NCBI GenBank assembly: GCA_041397625.1
Contig: JAWKWH010000002.1
Span: 124,001 to 188,000 of the forward strand
Direction: 5' to 3'
Source: JAWKWH01 sp041397625
GTDB lineage: Bacteria > Pseudomonadota > Alphaproteobacteria > Rhizobiales > Rhizobiaceae
Length of the DNA: 64,000 nt
The notes below the pieces were generated by a model that ran no database searches, had not been told where the DNA came from, and saw only the letters and a program-made list of their open reading frames with translations. The position numbers and the translations under genes are program-made. Shown one piece after another: positions 16,609 to 25,007 of the stretch (its first letter is position 1; each line of letters opens with the position of its first letter).

Positions 16609-19592
16609 TGGCGACAACGCAGACCCACCGGCTTGCCGAAGGCGGGATCGTCGACCGGATGAAACCGCTGTCGTTCACGTTCGACGGCGCGACCCATACC
16701 GGGTACGTCGGCGACACGCTGGCCTCGGCACTGATCGCCAACGGCGTCCGGCTGGTCGGCCGATCGTTCAAATATCACCGGCCTCGCGGCATTCTGACCG
16801 CCGGTTCGGAGGAGCCGAACGCGCTGGCCGAACTGCGCAGCGGCGCGCGGCGCGAAGCCAATAGCCGCATGACCACGACCGAGCTCTATGACGGGCTCGA
16901 GGCGGCAAGCCAGAACCGCTGGCCGTCGCTGAAGCGCGATCTGCTGGCGATTAACCAGCTCGGCGCGCCGTTCTTCGTCGCTGGTTTCTACTACAAGACC
17001 TTCATGTGGCCAGCGCGGTTCTGGGAGGCGGTCTACGAACCGATGATCAGGCGCGCCGCCGGGCTCGGCGACACCGCCAAACTGCCCGATCCCGACCATT
17101 ACGAGAAGGCCTGGGCGCATTGCGACGTGCTGGTCGCCGGCGCGGGGCCTGCTGGCATTTCGGCCGCGCTTGCCGCGGGCAGGGCGGGTGCGCGTGTAAT
17201 CCTGGCGGAAGAGGATTTTATTGCCGGTGGCCGTCTGCTTTCCGATGACGCCGTCATCGGCGGAATGTCCGGCGCCGAATGGCTGGCCGGCGCGCTCGCC
17301 GAGCTCGCGGCGATGGACAATGTGCGGCTGATGCTGCGCTCGGCGGTGTTCGGCGCCTATGACGGCGGCACCTACGGCGTCGTCGAGCGGGTCAACGACC
17401 ATATGCCGACGCCGCCGGCGCATGAGCCGCGCCAGCGCCTGTGGCGGGTTGTGGCGAAGCGCTGCATCGTCGCCATGGGCGCGATCGAGCGGCCGGTCGC
17501 CTTTGCCAACAATGACCGGCCCGGCGTCATGATGGCGTCCGCCGCGCGCACCTATCTCGGCCGCTTCGGCGCGGTGCCGGGCAGGCGCATCGCGCTCTTC
17601 ACCAACAACAGCGACGGCTGGAAGACCGTCGACGCGGCCCTGAACGCCGGCATCGAAATTGCCGCCGTCATCGATGCGCGCGACGAACTGCCGACCGAGT
17701 ATCTTGCGCGGGGCAGAGCGGGCGGGTTCAGGGTGCTGCATGGCGTGGTCGGTGACGTCACCGGCGGGCGCGGCGGCATCTCCAAAGCCAAGGTGGCGCT
17801 GAAGGATGGCGGCACGGCGGTGGTTGAGGCCGACTGCCTGGCTGTTTCCGGCGGCTGGAACCCGGCGGTGGGGCTCACCTGCAACCAGCGCGGCCGGCCG
17901 GTCTGGCGCGACGATATCGCCGCCTTCGTACCCGGCGACTGTCCAGCCGGCATGACGGTTGCCGGCGCCGCCAACGGCGATTTTTCGCTCTCCGATTGCC
18001 TGGCGGGCGGTCACGAGGCCGGCGTGGAGGCAGCCGGGGCGACCGGCCATGCGCGCAAGGCGGGCCAGGCCGCGCGGGCGGGCACCGACACCTATGCGCT
18101 GACCGCGCTCTGGCATGTGAGCGGAAAGGGCAAGGCCTTCGTCGACCAGCAGAACGACGTCACCGTCGCCGACATCAGGCTGGCCGACACCGAGGGTTTC
18201 AGTTCGGTCGAACACCTGAAGCGCTACACCACGCTCGGCATGGCCACCGACCAGGGCAAGACATCGAACGTCAACGGCCTTGCGATCATGGCCGGGATCA
18301 GCGGCCGGACGATCTCCGAGACCGGCACGACGATCTACCGCCCGCCCTACGTGCCGGTTGCGATCGGCACCTTTGCCGGTCATCATCGCGGCGAGAATTT
18401 CCAACCGGTGCGGCTGACGCCGTCGCATCGCTGGGCGGCGGCGCGCGGCGCGGCGTTCGTCGATGTCGGCGCATGGAAGCGGGCGCAGTGGTATCCGCTG
18501 CCCGGCGAGAAGACATGGCTCGAAAGCGTCAACCGCGAGGTACTCGCCGTGCGCAACGGCGTCGGCTTCTGCGACGTCTCCACGCTCGGCAAGATCGACG
18601 TGATGGGGCCGGACGCCGGCGCCTTCCTCGACCGCGTTTACATCAACACCTTCTCGACGCTCGCCGTCGGCAAGGCACGTTACGGGCTGATGCTGCGCGA
18701 GGACGGGCTGGTGATGGATGACGGCACCACGGCTCGGCTCGCCGAAGACCATTATTTCATGACCACCACAACGGCTAACGCTGCGCTGGTGATGCAGCAT
18801 CTGGAGTTCTGCCGCCAGGTGCTGTGGCCGGAACTCGACGTGCAGCTTGCCTCGGCGACCGACCAGTGGGCGCAGTTTTCCATCGCCGGGCCGAAGACGC
18901 GCGAGGTTTTGCGCGACATTCTCGATCCGTCCGAGGACATTTCCAACGAGGCCTTTCCGTTCATGGGCGCGGGCGAGGTGCATTTGCGCGGCGCCGATTT
19001 TACCGCGCGACTGTTCCGCATATCGTTTTCGGGCGAACTGGCCTTCGAGATTTCCGTGCCGCGCGGTTTCGGTGAAGCGCTGGCCGAAAACCTGATGCGG
19101 GTGGGCGGACCTTTGGGAATTACTCCCTACGGGACCGAGGCGCTCGGCGTCATGCGCCTCGAAAAGGGGCATGCGGCCGGCGCCGAACTCAACGGCACGA
19201 CCACGGCCGGCGATCTCGGCCTCGGGCGCATGATGTCGGCAAAGAAGGACTATATCGGCCGCGTCATGGCCGGGCGCGAAGCGCTGATCGATCCCGGCCG
19301 GCAGGTCCTGGTCGGGCTGAAACCGGTAGCAAAATCGGGCCGGCTGTTCTCCGGCGGGCACGTATTTGCAAAGGGAGCACAACCGGGCCCGGATACCGAT
19401 GACGGCTATGTCACCTCGGTCGGATTCTCGCCGGTGTTCGGCCAGTATCTCGGCCTTGGTCTCGTCGCGCGCGGGCGCGAGCGCATCGGCGAGATCGTCA
19501 CTGTCCGCGACCCGCTGCGCAATACCGCTTGCGACTGCGAGATCGCCGGTCCGGCCTTCTACGATCCCGACGGAGGGCGGCAACGTGGCTGA
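16608..19592 (+). CDS. soxA: sarcosine oxidase alpha subunit family protein
   Basis: 994 residues, full length. The N-terminal 80 or so residues resemble the small ferredoxin-like fold of the family without cluster cysteines. A Rossmann motif DVLVAGAGPAGISAALAAG (about 173-191) binds the NAD cofactor of this complex. The C-terminal third (from about 590) is a GcvT-like folate-binding domain, where the iminium carbon is transferred to THF to give 5,10-methylene-THF. That product is the substrate of FolD encoded upstream. The ATG overlaps the soxD stop; the stop overlaps the soxG start by eight bases. Confidence 0.93.
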   Translation: MATTQTHRLAEGGIVDRMKPLSFTFDGATHTGYVGDTLASALIANGVRLVGRSFKYHRPRGILTAGSEEPNALAELRSGARREANSRMTTTELYDGLEAASQNRWPSLKRDLLAINQLGAPFFVAGFYYKTFMWPARFWEAVYEPMIRRAAGLGDTAKLPDPDHYEKAWAHCDVLVAGAGPAGISAALAAGRAGARVILAEEDFIAGGRLLSDDAVIGGMSGAEWLAGALAELAAMDNVRLMLRSAVFGAYDGGTYGVVERVNDHMPTPPAHEPRQRLWRVVAKRCIVAMGAIERPVAFANNDRPGVMMASAARTYLGRFGAVPGRRIALFTNNSDGWKTVDAALNAGIEIAAVIDARDELPTEYLARGRAGGFRVLHGVVGDVTGGRGGISKAKVALKDGGTAVVEADCLAVSGGWNPAVGLTCNQRGRPVWRDDIAAFVPGDCPAGMTVAGAANGDFSLSDCLAGGHEAGVEAAGATGHARKAGQAARAGTDTYALTALWHVSGKGKAFVDQQNDVTVADIRLADTEGFSSVEHLKRYTTLGMATDQGKTSNVNGLAIMAGISGRTISETGTTIYRPPYVPVAIGTFAGHHRGENFQPVRLTPSHRWAAARGAAFVDVGAWKRAQWYPLPGEKTWLESVNREVLAVRNGVGFCDVSTLGKIDVMGPDAGAFLDRVYINTFSTLAVGKARYGLMLREDGLVMDDGTTARLAEDHYFMTTTTANAALVMQHLEFCRQVLWPELDVQLASATDQWAQFSIAGPKTREVLRDILDPSEDISNEAFPFMGAGEVHLRGADFTARLFRISFSGELAFEISVPRGFGEALAENLMRVGGPLGITPYGTEALGVMRLEKGHAAGAELNGTTTAGDLGLGRMMSAKKDYIGRVMAGREALIDPGRQVLVGLKPVAKSGRLFSGGHVFAKGAQPGPDTDDGYVTSVGFSPVFGQYLGLGLVARGRERIGEIVTVRDPLRNTACDCEIAGPAFYDPDGGRQRG

Positions 19593-20205
19593 TCCCGTCT
19601 GGCATGTCTCGAGCCCTCTGGAAGCCGTCGCGACCACCGGCCGCCACGGTGCGAGCGAAGGCAAAGCCGGTATCGCGATGCGTGAAATCCGTAGCTTCCG
19701 GCTTTTCCTGGTCATGGCGCGGCGTGGCCGGGCGGCGGCGATGCGCAAGACCGCCAGGGCCCTGTTCGGCGCCGATCCGGGCGACACGCCGGGGGCAGTC
19801 GCGGGCAGCGGCGGCTGCATCATGATCTGGTCCGGTCCGGATCAGTTTTACGCGCTGACGCCGGTGGCGGGCGCGAGGCAGCTCGATGAACTCAAAACGG
19901 CCTTCGCCCCAAGCGCCTCGGTGAGCGACCAGTCGGGCGGTCGGGCGCTGATCAGGGTCGCCGGGCCGCGCGTTCGCGACTGCCTTGCCAAACTGCTGTC
20001 GATCGACCTGCATCCCGACGTCTTCGGCATAGGCGGCACGGCGGCAACGCTGGTCGCGCACATGCCGGTCAATGTCTGGCGCGACGGAGATGATGCCTTC
20101 AACATCCTCGTTTTTGCCGGTTACGCCGAAACGCTGTGGACCACGATCCTCGATCACGGCGCTGAATACGGCGTTGATATGCTCGGCCCGGCTGCCCCGG
20201 GCTGA
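19585..20205 (+). CDS. soxG: sarcosine oxidase gamma subunit family protein
   Basis: 206 residues from the GTG at 19585, inside the end of soxA, giving translational coupling. The sequence shows the gamma-subunit pattern: an N-terminal segment, GGCIMIWSGPDQFYAL, then SDQSGGRALIRVAGPRVRDCLAKL and HMPVNVWRDGDDAFNILVFA. It resembles a shortened GcvT-like fold and binds the alpha subunit. It closes the fhs/folD-fds-sox block. A 39-base imperfect hairpin follows before the next gene. Confidence 0.88.
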   Translation: MADPVWHVSSPLEAVATTGRHGASEGKAGIAMREIRSFRLFLVMARRGRAAAMRKTARALFGADPGDTPGAVAGSGGCIMIWSGPDQFYALTPVAGARQLDELKTAFAPSASVSDQSGGRALIRVAGPRVRDCLAKLLSIDLHPDVFGIGGTAATLVAHMPVNVWRDGDDAFNILVFAGYAETLWTTILDHGAEYGVDMLGPAAPG

Positions 20206-20238
20206 GCCCGATTGCTCTCACACAGGCTTGATTTCCCA

Positions 20239-20277
20239 TTGATCGGCGGCCCGCCGAAGGTCGGGCGGTCCGATCAA
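20239..20277 (+). other. imperfect hairpin upstream of the DUF2282 gene
   Basis: TTGATCGG (20239-20246) pairs fully with CCGATCAA (20270-20277), with a second inner G+C stem (CCGCC with GGCGG). It ends directly before the GGGAG site of the next gene. It may be an end-of-operon structure for soxG without a T run, or a 5' untranslated structure of the bufferin-like gene. Confidence 0.45.
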
Positions 20278-20289
20278 GGGAGAATTCCA

Positions 20290-20562
20290 ATGGCAAACTC
20301 CGCTTCCGGCTCCGCCACGATGCTGGCAGCCGCGGTCGCGACGGCGCTGGCAGGCTTGTCGTCGACCGGGATCGCGCCGGCCAAGGCCGCCGCCACGGAA
20401 AAGTGCTACGGGGTCGCGCTTCGCGGCCAGAACGATTGCGCCAGCGGTGTCCACGAATGCGCCGGCCAGTCGACCGTCGACTACGATCCTGCTTCATTCA
20501 AGCTGGTGCCCAAGGGAACCTGCAAGGCAATGAAGGCGGCGCTGCGCAAGAAGCATTCCTGA
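20290..20562 (+). CDS. DUF2282 / bufferin-1-like secreted peptide precursor
   Basis: 90 residues from the ATG at 20290, preceded by GGGAG. A signal-type leader (TMLAAAVATALAGL, ending near AKAAA) is followed by the DUF2282 core with cysteines at 39, 50, 57 and 78, in EKCYGVA, NDCASG, HECAGQ and PKGTCK. This four-cysteine core is that of bufferin precursors, whose cysteines are modified by a DUF692 (MNIO) enzyme with a DUF2063-type partner to bind copper. No such maturation gene lies in this window. The family match is strong; modification and metal binding here are untested. Confidence 0.85.
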   Translation: MANSASGSATMLAAAVATALAGLSSTGIAPAKAAATEKCYGVALRGQNDCASGVHECAGQSTVDYDPASFKLVPKGTCKAMKAALRKKHS

Positions 20563-20664
20563 CGTATCATCGTCTTGGGTAGCATGAATCGGGTGGCTGA
20601 TCGTCCCGCTCCTTGAGACAAGTCCGCGCATCGCAGACTTGTACTCCAACGCGGGAGATCACCG

Positions 20665-21135
20665 ATGGCCATCCGTTTCGTCGCCCTAAACACCGACCAA
20701 GTGCGCGCCATCCAGCGCGGCGGACCCGACGCCTACGACAACCTGCCGGAAAAAGCCGTTTCGGACGGGCAGGGCGTACCGTGCCGGCATTGCCTGAAAC
20801 CGGTCGAGGCTGGCGAAGACTATTTGATACTAGCGCACAGACCTTTCGAGACCGAACAACCCTATGCGGAAACCGGGCCGATCTTTCTGCACGCCCACGA
20901 ATGCGAACGCGCTGCTTCCGGTGCAAATGTGCCGGCCATGTATGGTCCGGACCGCCGCTTCATTTTGCGCGGCTACCGCGACAACCACTGGATCAACTAC
21001 GAGGCCGCGCAGGTCGTGAACACCGGCGCCATACCGGCGGCGGCCGCCGCCATGCTGGACCGGGACGATGTCGCCTATCTCCACATGCGGTCAGCCGAGT
21101 TCAACTGCTATCATTGCCGCATCGAACGCGCGTGA
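20665..21135 (+). CDS. DUF1203 family protein
   Basis: 156 residues, cytoplasmic, no signal peptide. The sequence has a treble-clef-like CRHCLKPVEAGEDYLIL near residue 40, HAHECER in the middle and a final NCYHCRIERA, a pattern I recognise as the DUF1203 family of small proteins with paired cysteines. The function is unknown; metal binding by the CxxC pairs is plausible. It is followed by a hairpin terminator shared with the convergent ald gene. It may be cotranscribed with the DUF2282 gene 102 bases upstream, but there is no evidence of a joint role. Confidence 0.75.
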   Translation: MAIRFVALNTDQVRAIQRGGPDAYDNLPEKAVSDGQGVPCRHCLKPVEAGEDYLILAHRPFETEQPYAETGPIFLHAHECERAASGANVPAMYGPDRRFILRGYRDNHWINYEAAQVVNTGAIPAAAAAMLDRDDVAYLHMRSAEFNCYHCRIERA

Positions 21136-21152
21136 CGTTCCTCACAAAAAAA

Positions 21153-21177
21153 CCCGCCGGGGAGGAGATCCGGCGGG
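21153..21177. terminator. bidirectional rho-independent terminator
   Basis: CCCGCCGG (21153-21160) and CCGGCGGG (21170-21177) form a perfect 8-bp stem with a 9-base loop, flanked by an A run on the left and CTCAGTTTTCTT on the right. It lies between the convergent DUF1203 and ald genes and can serve both. Confidence 0.85.
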
Positions 21178-21222
21178 CTCAGTTTTCTTCGGGAGGTACT
21201 CGCAACAAACGCTACTTACTGA

Positions 21223-22338
<1,116 letters not shown>

Positions 22339-22487
22339 CTCTTTGCTCTCCCTGGGCGGCAGATTCGTTGATTGGCGCGATTCAATCATGTCTGGGATCG
22401 AATGTGTTTGCGAATCCGACCGTCCATCTTTACAATTTTCGAAGAATCTTGCGTGATCATGCGACTTTATACCGAAAGGTTCGATCC

Positions 22488-22964
22488 ATGGCTCTGGACA
22501 GGATTGATATCGCGATTCTCAATGCGCTGCAGAAGAACGGTCGCGTGTCGAATTCAGTGCTGGCCGAAACGGTCGGCCTGTCGCAATCGGCCTGTTCGCG
22601 CCGGCTCGACATTCTCGAGAAGAACGGCGTCATCCGCGGTTATCACGCGCGGCTTTCCAACGCGGCGCTCGGCCACGGCGTGACGGTCATCGTCCATATG
22701 TCGCTGTCGGGGCAGTCGGAGAAGGTGCTCGCCGAGTTCGAAGCCTCGGTGAAGCGCTGCCCGAACGTATTGGTATGCTATCTGATGTCGGGCGAGTACG
22801 ATTATCTGCTGCGGGTGGCGGCGCGCGACCTCGCCGACTACGAACGCATCCACAAGGAGTGGCTGTCGGCAATGCCGCATGTCATCAAGATCAATTCCAG
22901 TTTCGCGCTGCGCGAGGTGATTGACCACACCGGGCTGGGGATCGGCGCCGAGATGGGATTGTGA
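22488..22964 (+). CDS. Lrp/AsnC-family regulator, probable regulator of ald
   Basis: 158 residues from the ATG at 22488, which starts the standard MALDRIDIAILNALQKNGR. The N-terminal helix-turn-helix (NSVLAETVGLSQSACSRRLDILE, about 22-44) is followed by the RAM ligand domain, with VIRGYHARL and later the MSGEYDYLLRV strand and turn that build the amino-acid site. It is divergent from ald over 149 bases, so alanine-responsive activation of ald is the likely job. The stop is six bases from the stop of the convergent cyclopropane synthase gene. Confidence 0.9.
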   Translation: MALDRIDIAILNALQKNGRVSNSVLAETVGLSQSACSRRLDILEKNGVIRGYHARLSNAALGHGVTVIVHMSLSGQSEKVLAEFEASVKRCPNVLVCYLMSGEYDYLLRVAARDLADYERIHKEWLSAMPHVIKINSSFALREVIDHTGLGIGAEMGL

Positions 22965-22970
22965 GCCGGC

Positions 22971-24206
22971 CTACTCGGCCTTCATCACCACCTGGCGGAC
23001 ATCGATATATTCGGCGCGGAAGCCCGCCTCGCAGTAGTGGAGGTAAAACTCCCACATTTTCTTGAAGCGCTCGTCGAAGCCAAGTCGCGAGATGTTGGGC
23101 CATGCCGTCCAGAAACGGCCGCGCCACTCGGCCAGCGTGCGGGCGTAATCCTGCGGAAAGACGCGTTCCCTCAATTGCGCCAGGCCATGCTCGGCGCCGA
23201 GACGTTTCACGATCTCCGGCGTCGGCAGCATGCCGCCGGGAAAGATGTAGCGTTGGATGAAATCGGGCTGGCGCCGGTAGTGCGGATAGGATTTCTCGTT
23301 GATCGTGATGATCTGCAGGCCGGCGGTGCCGCCGGGTTCGAGACAGTCGCGGACCTTGCCGAAGAACACCGGCCAGTATTTCTCGCCGACGGCTTCGAAC
23401 ATCTCGATCGAGGCGATGTGATCGTATGTGCCGGTTTCGTCGCGATAATCCTGGAACTTGAACTCGACCCGGTCGGCAAGTCCGGCCTTGTGGATGCGCT
23501 GGCGGGCGAATTCGAGCTGTTCGCGGCTGATCGTCAGCCCCGTCACCTTGCAGCCGATCTCGCGGGCGGCGAATTCGGCGAAACCGCCCCAGCCGCAGCC
23601 GATCTCCAGCACGTGGTCTCCGGGCCCGATGCCGGTATCGCGGGCGAGCGCCCGGTATTTGGCGTTCTGCGCCGACTCCAGATCGTTCGCGCCGCCGCCG
23701 AACAGCGCCGACGAATAGGTCATGCTCGGATCGAGCCATTGCTTGTAGAAGGCGTTGCCGAGATCGTAGTGGGCGGCGATGTTGCGCTTGGAGCCGGTGC
23801 GGGTATTCTCGTTCAGCCAGTGGCGCATGCGCTGGATGGCGTTGACGAACCAGTTGGCGGCGCCGGCCAGGCGGTCGCCCTGTTCCTGGTTGATGACGAA
23901 CAGTTCCAGAAGCGAGGTGACGTCCGGGCTCTCCCAGTCGCCGTCCATGTAGGATTCGGCAACGCCGATCGTGCCGCCGGCAAAGGCGCGTTGCGGCAGT
24001 TTCCAGTTGTTGAGCACGATCTGCGCCTCGGGGCCGGGCGCCTTGCCGCCGATGCGGGCCACCCGGCCTTCCGGCGTGCGCACGGTCAGCGTACCGCGTG
24101 GCAGATTGGCGACAACCGACAGCATCATCCGCGCACGCGCCGGCAGTCCGCGGGCGAACTCGTCAATCGATTTCAGATCGAGATGGACTGGATTGTCGAA
24201 TTTCAC
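22971..24206 (-). CDS. cfa: cyclopropane-fatty-acyl-phospholipid synthase family protein
   Basis: 411 residues from the GTG at 24206, which has GGGGAA eight bases upstream; the frame stays open to a TTG at 24278 but the extra residues look unlike the family. The methyltransferase carries HYDLGNAFY (about 146-154), the SAM motif VLEIGCGWGGFAEFA (about 199-213), MTYSSALF and a C-terminal EFYLHYCEAGFR. It transfers methylene from S-adenosylmethionine to unsaturated acyl chains of membrane phospholipids, making cyclopropane or related lipids in stationary phase or acid stress. Some SAM-dependent relatives methylate other lipids, so the exact product is less sure. Confidence 0.9.
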   Translation of the reverse strand: MKFDNPVHLDLKSIDEFARGLPARARMMLSVVANLPRGTLTVRTPEGRVARIGGKAPGPEAQIVLNNWKLPQRAFAGGTIGVAESYMDGDWESPDVTSLLELFVINQEQGDRLAGAANWFVNAIQRMRHWLNENTRTGSKRNIAAHYDLGNAFYKQWLDPSMTYSSALFGGGANDLESAQNAKYRALARDTGIGPGDHVLEIGCGWGGFAEFAAREIGCKVTGLTISREQLEFARQRIHKAGLADRVEFKFQDYRDETGTYDHIASIEMFEAVGEKYWPVFFGKVRDCLEPGGTAGLQIITINEKSYPHYRRQPDFIQRYIFPGGMLPTPEIVKRLGAEHGLAQLRERVFPQDYARTLAEWRGRFWTAWPNISRLGFDERFKKMWEFYLHYCEAGFRAEYIDVRQVVMKAE

Positions 24207-24486
24207 CGCTTTTCCCCGTTTTCCCGCGGCCGGCTGTTGTGGTTTGTCCCATGCAACCGAAAAAGCCGATATTCTCAATATATTTCGTGAGTTATATTAT
24301 TTTTTTAAAGATAAATATCGGCGAAGCTACCCTTCAGATATGCCGTTCTCGGCCGTTTGGCCGGCATTTTCCACGCGAAGATGCGATTGTTCAAGCAAAA
24401 ACGGGCCCGATCGCGCATCCGGTGGTTGTTTCGATGCGGCAAGAGGCGGTACTCTCATCTGGATCTGTCGACACGTGGAGCTGTCC

Positions 24487-24861
24487 ATGCGAAAAATCAT
24501 CGCCGTTTTTGCCGCCCTTGCCGTTGTCGGCCTTGCCTCACCGGCGTTTGCCATGTCGATGAGCTTCAAATGGGGCCCGACGAAGAACTGCAACGATTCG
24601 AAATCGCCGCCGATCACGGTGAAGAACGTGCCCGACGGAACCAGGAAACTGAAGTTCAAGATGGTCGACCTGAACAAGCCGACATTCAATCACGGTGGCG
24701 GCACGGTGACGTGGAAGGGCAATGGCGATCTTCCCTATGGCGCATTCCGCTACAAGGGACCGTGTCCGCCGAGCCCGCATACCTACGAGATCAGCGTCAT
24801 CGCGCTCGGTTCGGGCAACAAGGTTCTAGCGACGGCGAAGTCGCGCCAGCGGTTCCCGTAG
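24487..24861 (+). CDS. short secreted PEBP-like (YbhB/YbcL-type) protein
   Basis: 124 residues from the ATG at 24487 with a signal peptide (MRKIIAVFAALAVVGLASPAFA). The mature part keeps the phosphatidylethanolamine-binding-protein pattern: CNDSKSPPITVKNVPDGTRKL at the front, a VDLNKP strand in place of the usual DPDAP, GGGTVTW, and then YKGPCPPSPHTYEISVIAL, which matches the family G-P-x-P-P-x-G-x-H-x-Y. It is shorter than typical bacterial PEBP proteins (150-180 residues), with the central loop reduced. A periplasmic ligand-binding or inhibitor role is possible but unknown. An AT-rich, 280-base divergent gap precedes it. Confidence 0.65.
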   Translation: MRKIIAVFAALAVVGLASPAFAMSMSFKWGPTKNCNDSKSPPITVKNVPDGTRKLKFKMVDLNKPTFNHGGGTVTWKGNGDLPYGAFRYKGPCPPSPHTYEISVIALGSGNKVLATAKSRQRFP

Positions 24862-25007
24862 GCCGGCCAAAGCGGGTATCGCGCTTCCGCGGGCCGGCGC
24901 CTTTGCGGCTGGCGTGCGCCTGTCGTGCGCATGTGGTTGACTTGGCACCCGCCATCCGATTTACACGGGCGCCAGCGCAGCCAGACCTGTGATCCACGGA
25001 TTTCCCG

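Noticed and set aside
16440..19823. Very long open frame on the minus strand opposite soxA, with similar long minus-strand frames at 24783-27866, 12216-14165 and 10276-12093
   Set aside because: These are mirror frames of high-G+C coding DNA: the translations are Arg/Ala/His-rich with no domain motif, while the opposite strand encodes full, recognised enzymes (SoxA, ValS, FdsA, FdsB).
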